Shown: in pieces, positions 63,256-64,000 of the stretch
Position numbering within the stretch: the first letter of the stretch is position 1
How the letters are laid out: each line of letters opens with the position of its first letter
Assembly: GCA_001953115.1 (NCBI GenBank)
Contig: LSSL01000010.1
Coordinates: 1-64,000, forward strand
Origin: Smittium mucronatum
Lineage: Eukaryota; Kickxellomycota; Harpellomycetes; Harpellales; Legeriomycetaceae
Direction of reading: 5' to 3'
DNA: 64,000 nt
The notes under the pieces: model-generated
What the model was told of the DNA's origin: nothing
Seen by the model: the letters and a program-made list of their open reading frames with translations, nothing else
Databases searched by the model: none
Program-made: the position numbers and the translations under genes

Positions 63256-64000
63256 AATTGAATTTATGATTGATAAAAAAAATGTTGGTTTCTCTTCAGC
63301 TAAAGTCTGGCATTAGTTATTTAGCCTGGTGCCTAAAATTCATTAATAATAGCATTTAAATAAAATTCAGCACAAGGAAAATACAAAACATTAAACTTAG
63401 TACTTAACTTGTAAAATCTAAGGCTGTCATATATTATTTGGTTCAGGCACTTGTGAAATTGCCATTCTATTGGCCAATACATTCTACCACCCTGATCTGC
63501 TAGTCGTTAATGCGCTGTGAAAGTGGATATGCTATAACAAGTTTTTATTGGTTAATTTGACTTTAGGGTGAGTTTAGACTACATCACTTTTAATTAAACA
63601 TAATTTTCAGCCCAATAGATTATAATTAACAGGCTCTCTACATGACCTTTATACATCATTTACACAATAGGCTATTACATCTTTTTTTTAGGCAATAAGA
63701 ATCAACAAAAACATTAGCACCAATTACAGAAAAGCCTGGCAGCAGCATATAAAGAGACGTTAGGGCTCTATGATTTGCTTGGGAGTATGAATATCCATCT
63801 CCCCCCCCCCAGGATCATCAACTTACATTTCTGATCTTTTTAAAGCAGCCGGATTTTATTGGCTGGTACTCCTGATGTTTAATTAGCATTTTGCAAGAAA
63901 GCTGAAATGCACTTGTTGGTAAAAATTGTATTCGGTAGTCTTTTTGGAGGTAAGGGTCCATTCTATTCACTTTTGCCTCTCTATAGCGGGTGACTGGCCA
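63256..64000. other. Non-coding right end of the window
   Basis: Moderate AT content, no gene recognised, a 10-C run at 63,801-63,810. Confidence 0.5.

Overview
The window is nuclear DNA of a eukaryote, most likely a fungus. Three protein genes have short GT...AG introns of 62-175 bp, standard stop codons (TAG, TGA) and purines at -3 of the start. Their sequences read as fungal/opisthokont housekeeping proteins. I cannot name the species. Coding DNA is about 60% A+T, the flanks of the gene-bearing ends are intermediate, and the central ~51 kb is extremely A+T rich (only 6 G/C in the 60 bases sampled at 8,641-8,700).

Layout. 1-1,530: edge of a dispersed repeat, a 256-bp MITE-like repeat and a 687-bp non-autonomous piggyBac-like element bounded by TTAA. 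1,848-4,902 (+): cytosolic alanyl-tRNA synthetase, three exons, complete (971 aa). 4,903-57,452: gene desert with no intact gene. It holds a 22-bp tandem array (6.5 kb), copies of a ~620-bp dispersed repeat (fossil at 19.7-20.3 kb; better copies at 30.5-31.2 and 46.8-47.4 kb), a ~1-kb sequence present twice in opposite orientation (34.3-35.3 and 54.9-55.9 kb), two decayed DDE transposase genes of the ISL2EU/Harbinger type, also in opposite orientation (41.8-42.9 and 50.6-51.7 kb), and a GC-richer island with hairpins (52.0-52.8 kb). 57,453-58,568 (+): class UBE2E ubiquitin-conjugating enzyme with a long serine-rich N-terminus (301 aa, three exons). 58,762-60,206 (-): PP2A activator PTPA (358 aa, four exons), convergent with the E2 gene, with 3' ends that probably overlap. 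61,263-64,000: two more piggyBac-like MITE copies, another copy of the 256-bp MITE, two retroposon-like termini and a 31-bp x 8 tandem array.

The genes are unrelated housekeeping functions (translation, ubiquitin conjugation, PP2A biogenesis) and do not form a pathway. The most interesting signal is structural: the desert is a graveyard of mobile elements in which two different repeat pairs are nested in inverted orientation around roughly 45-47 kb. That is compatible with a heterochromatic or centromere-like region, though this is inference. All homology calls were made by eye, without database searches.
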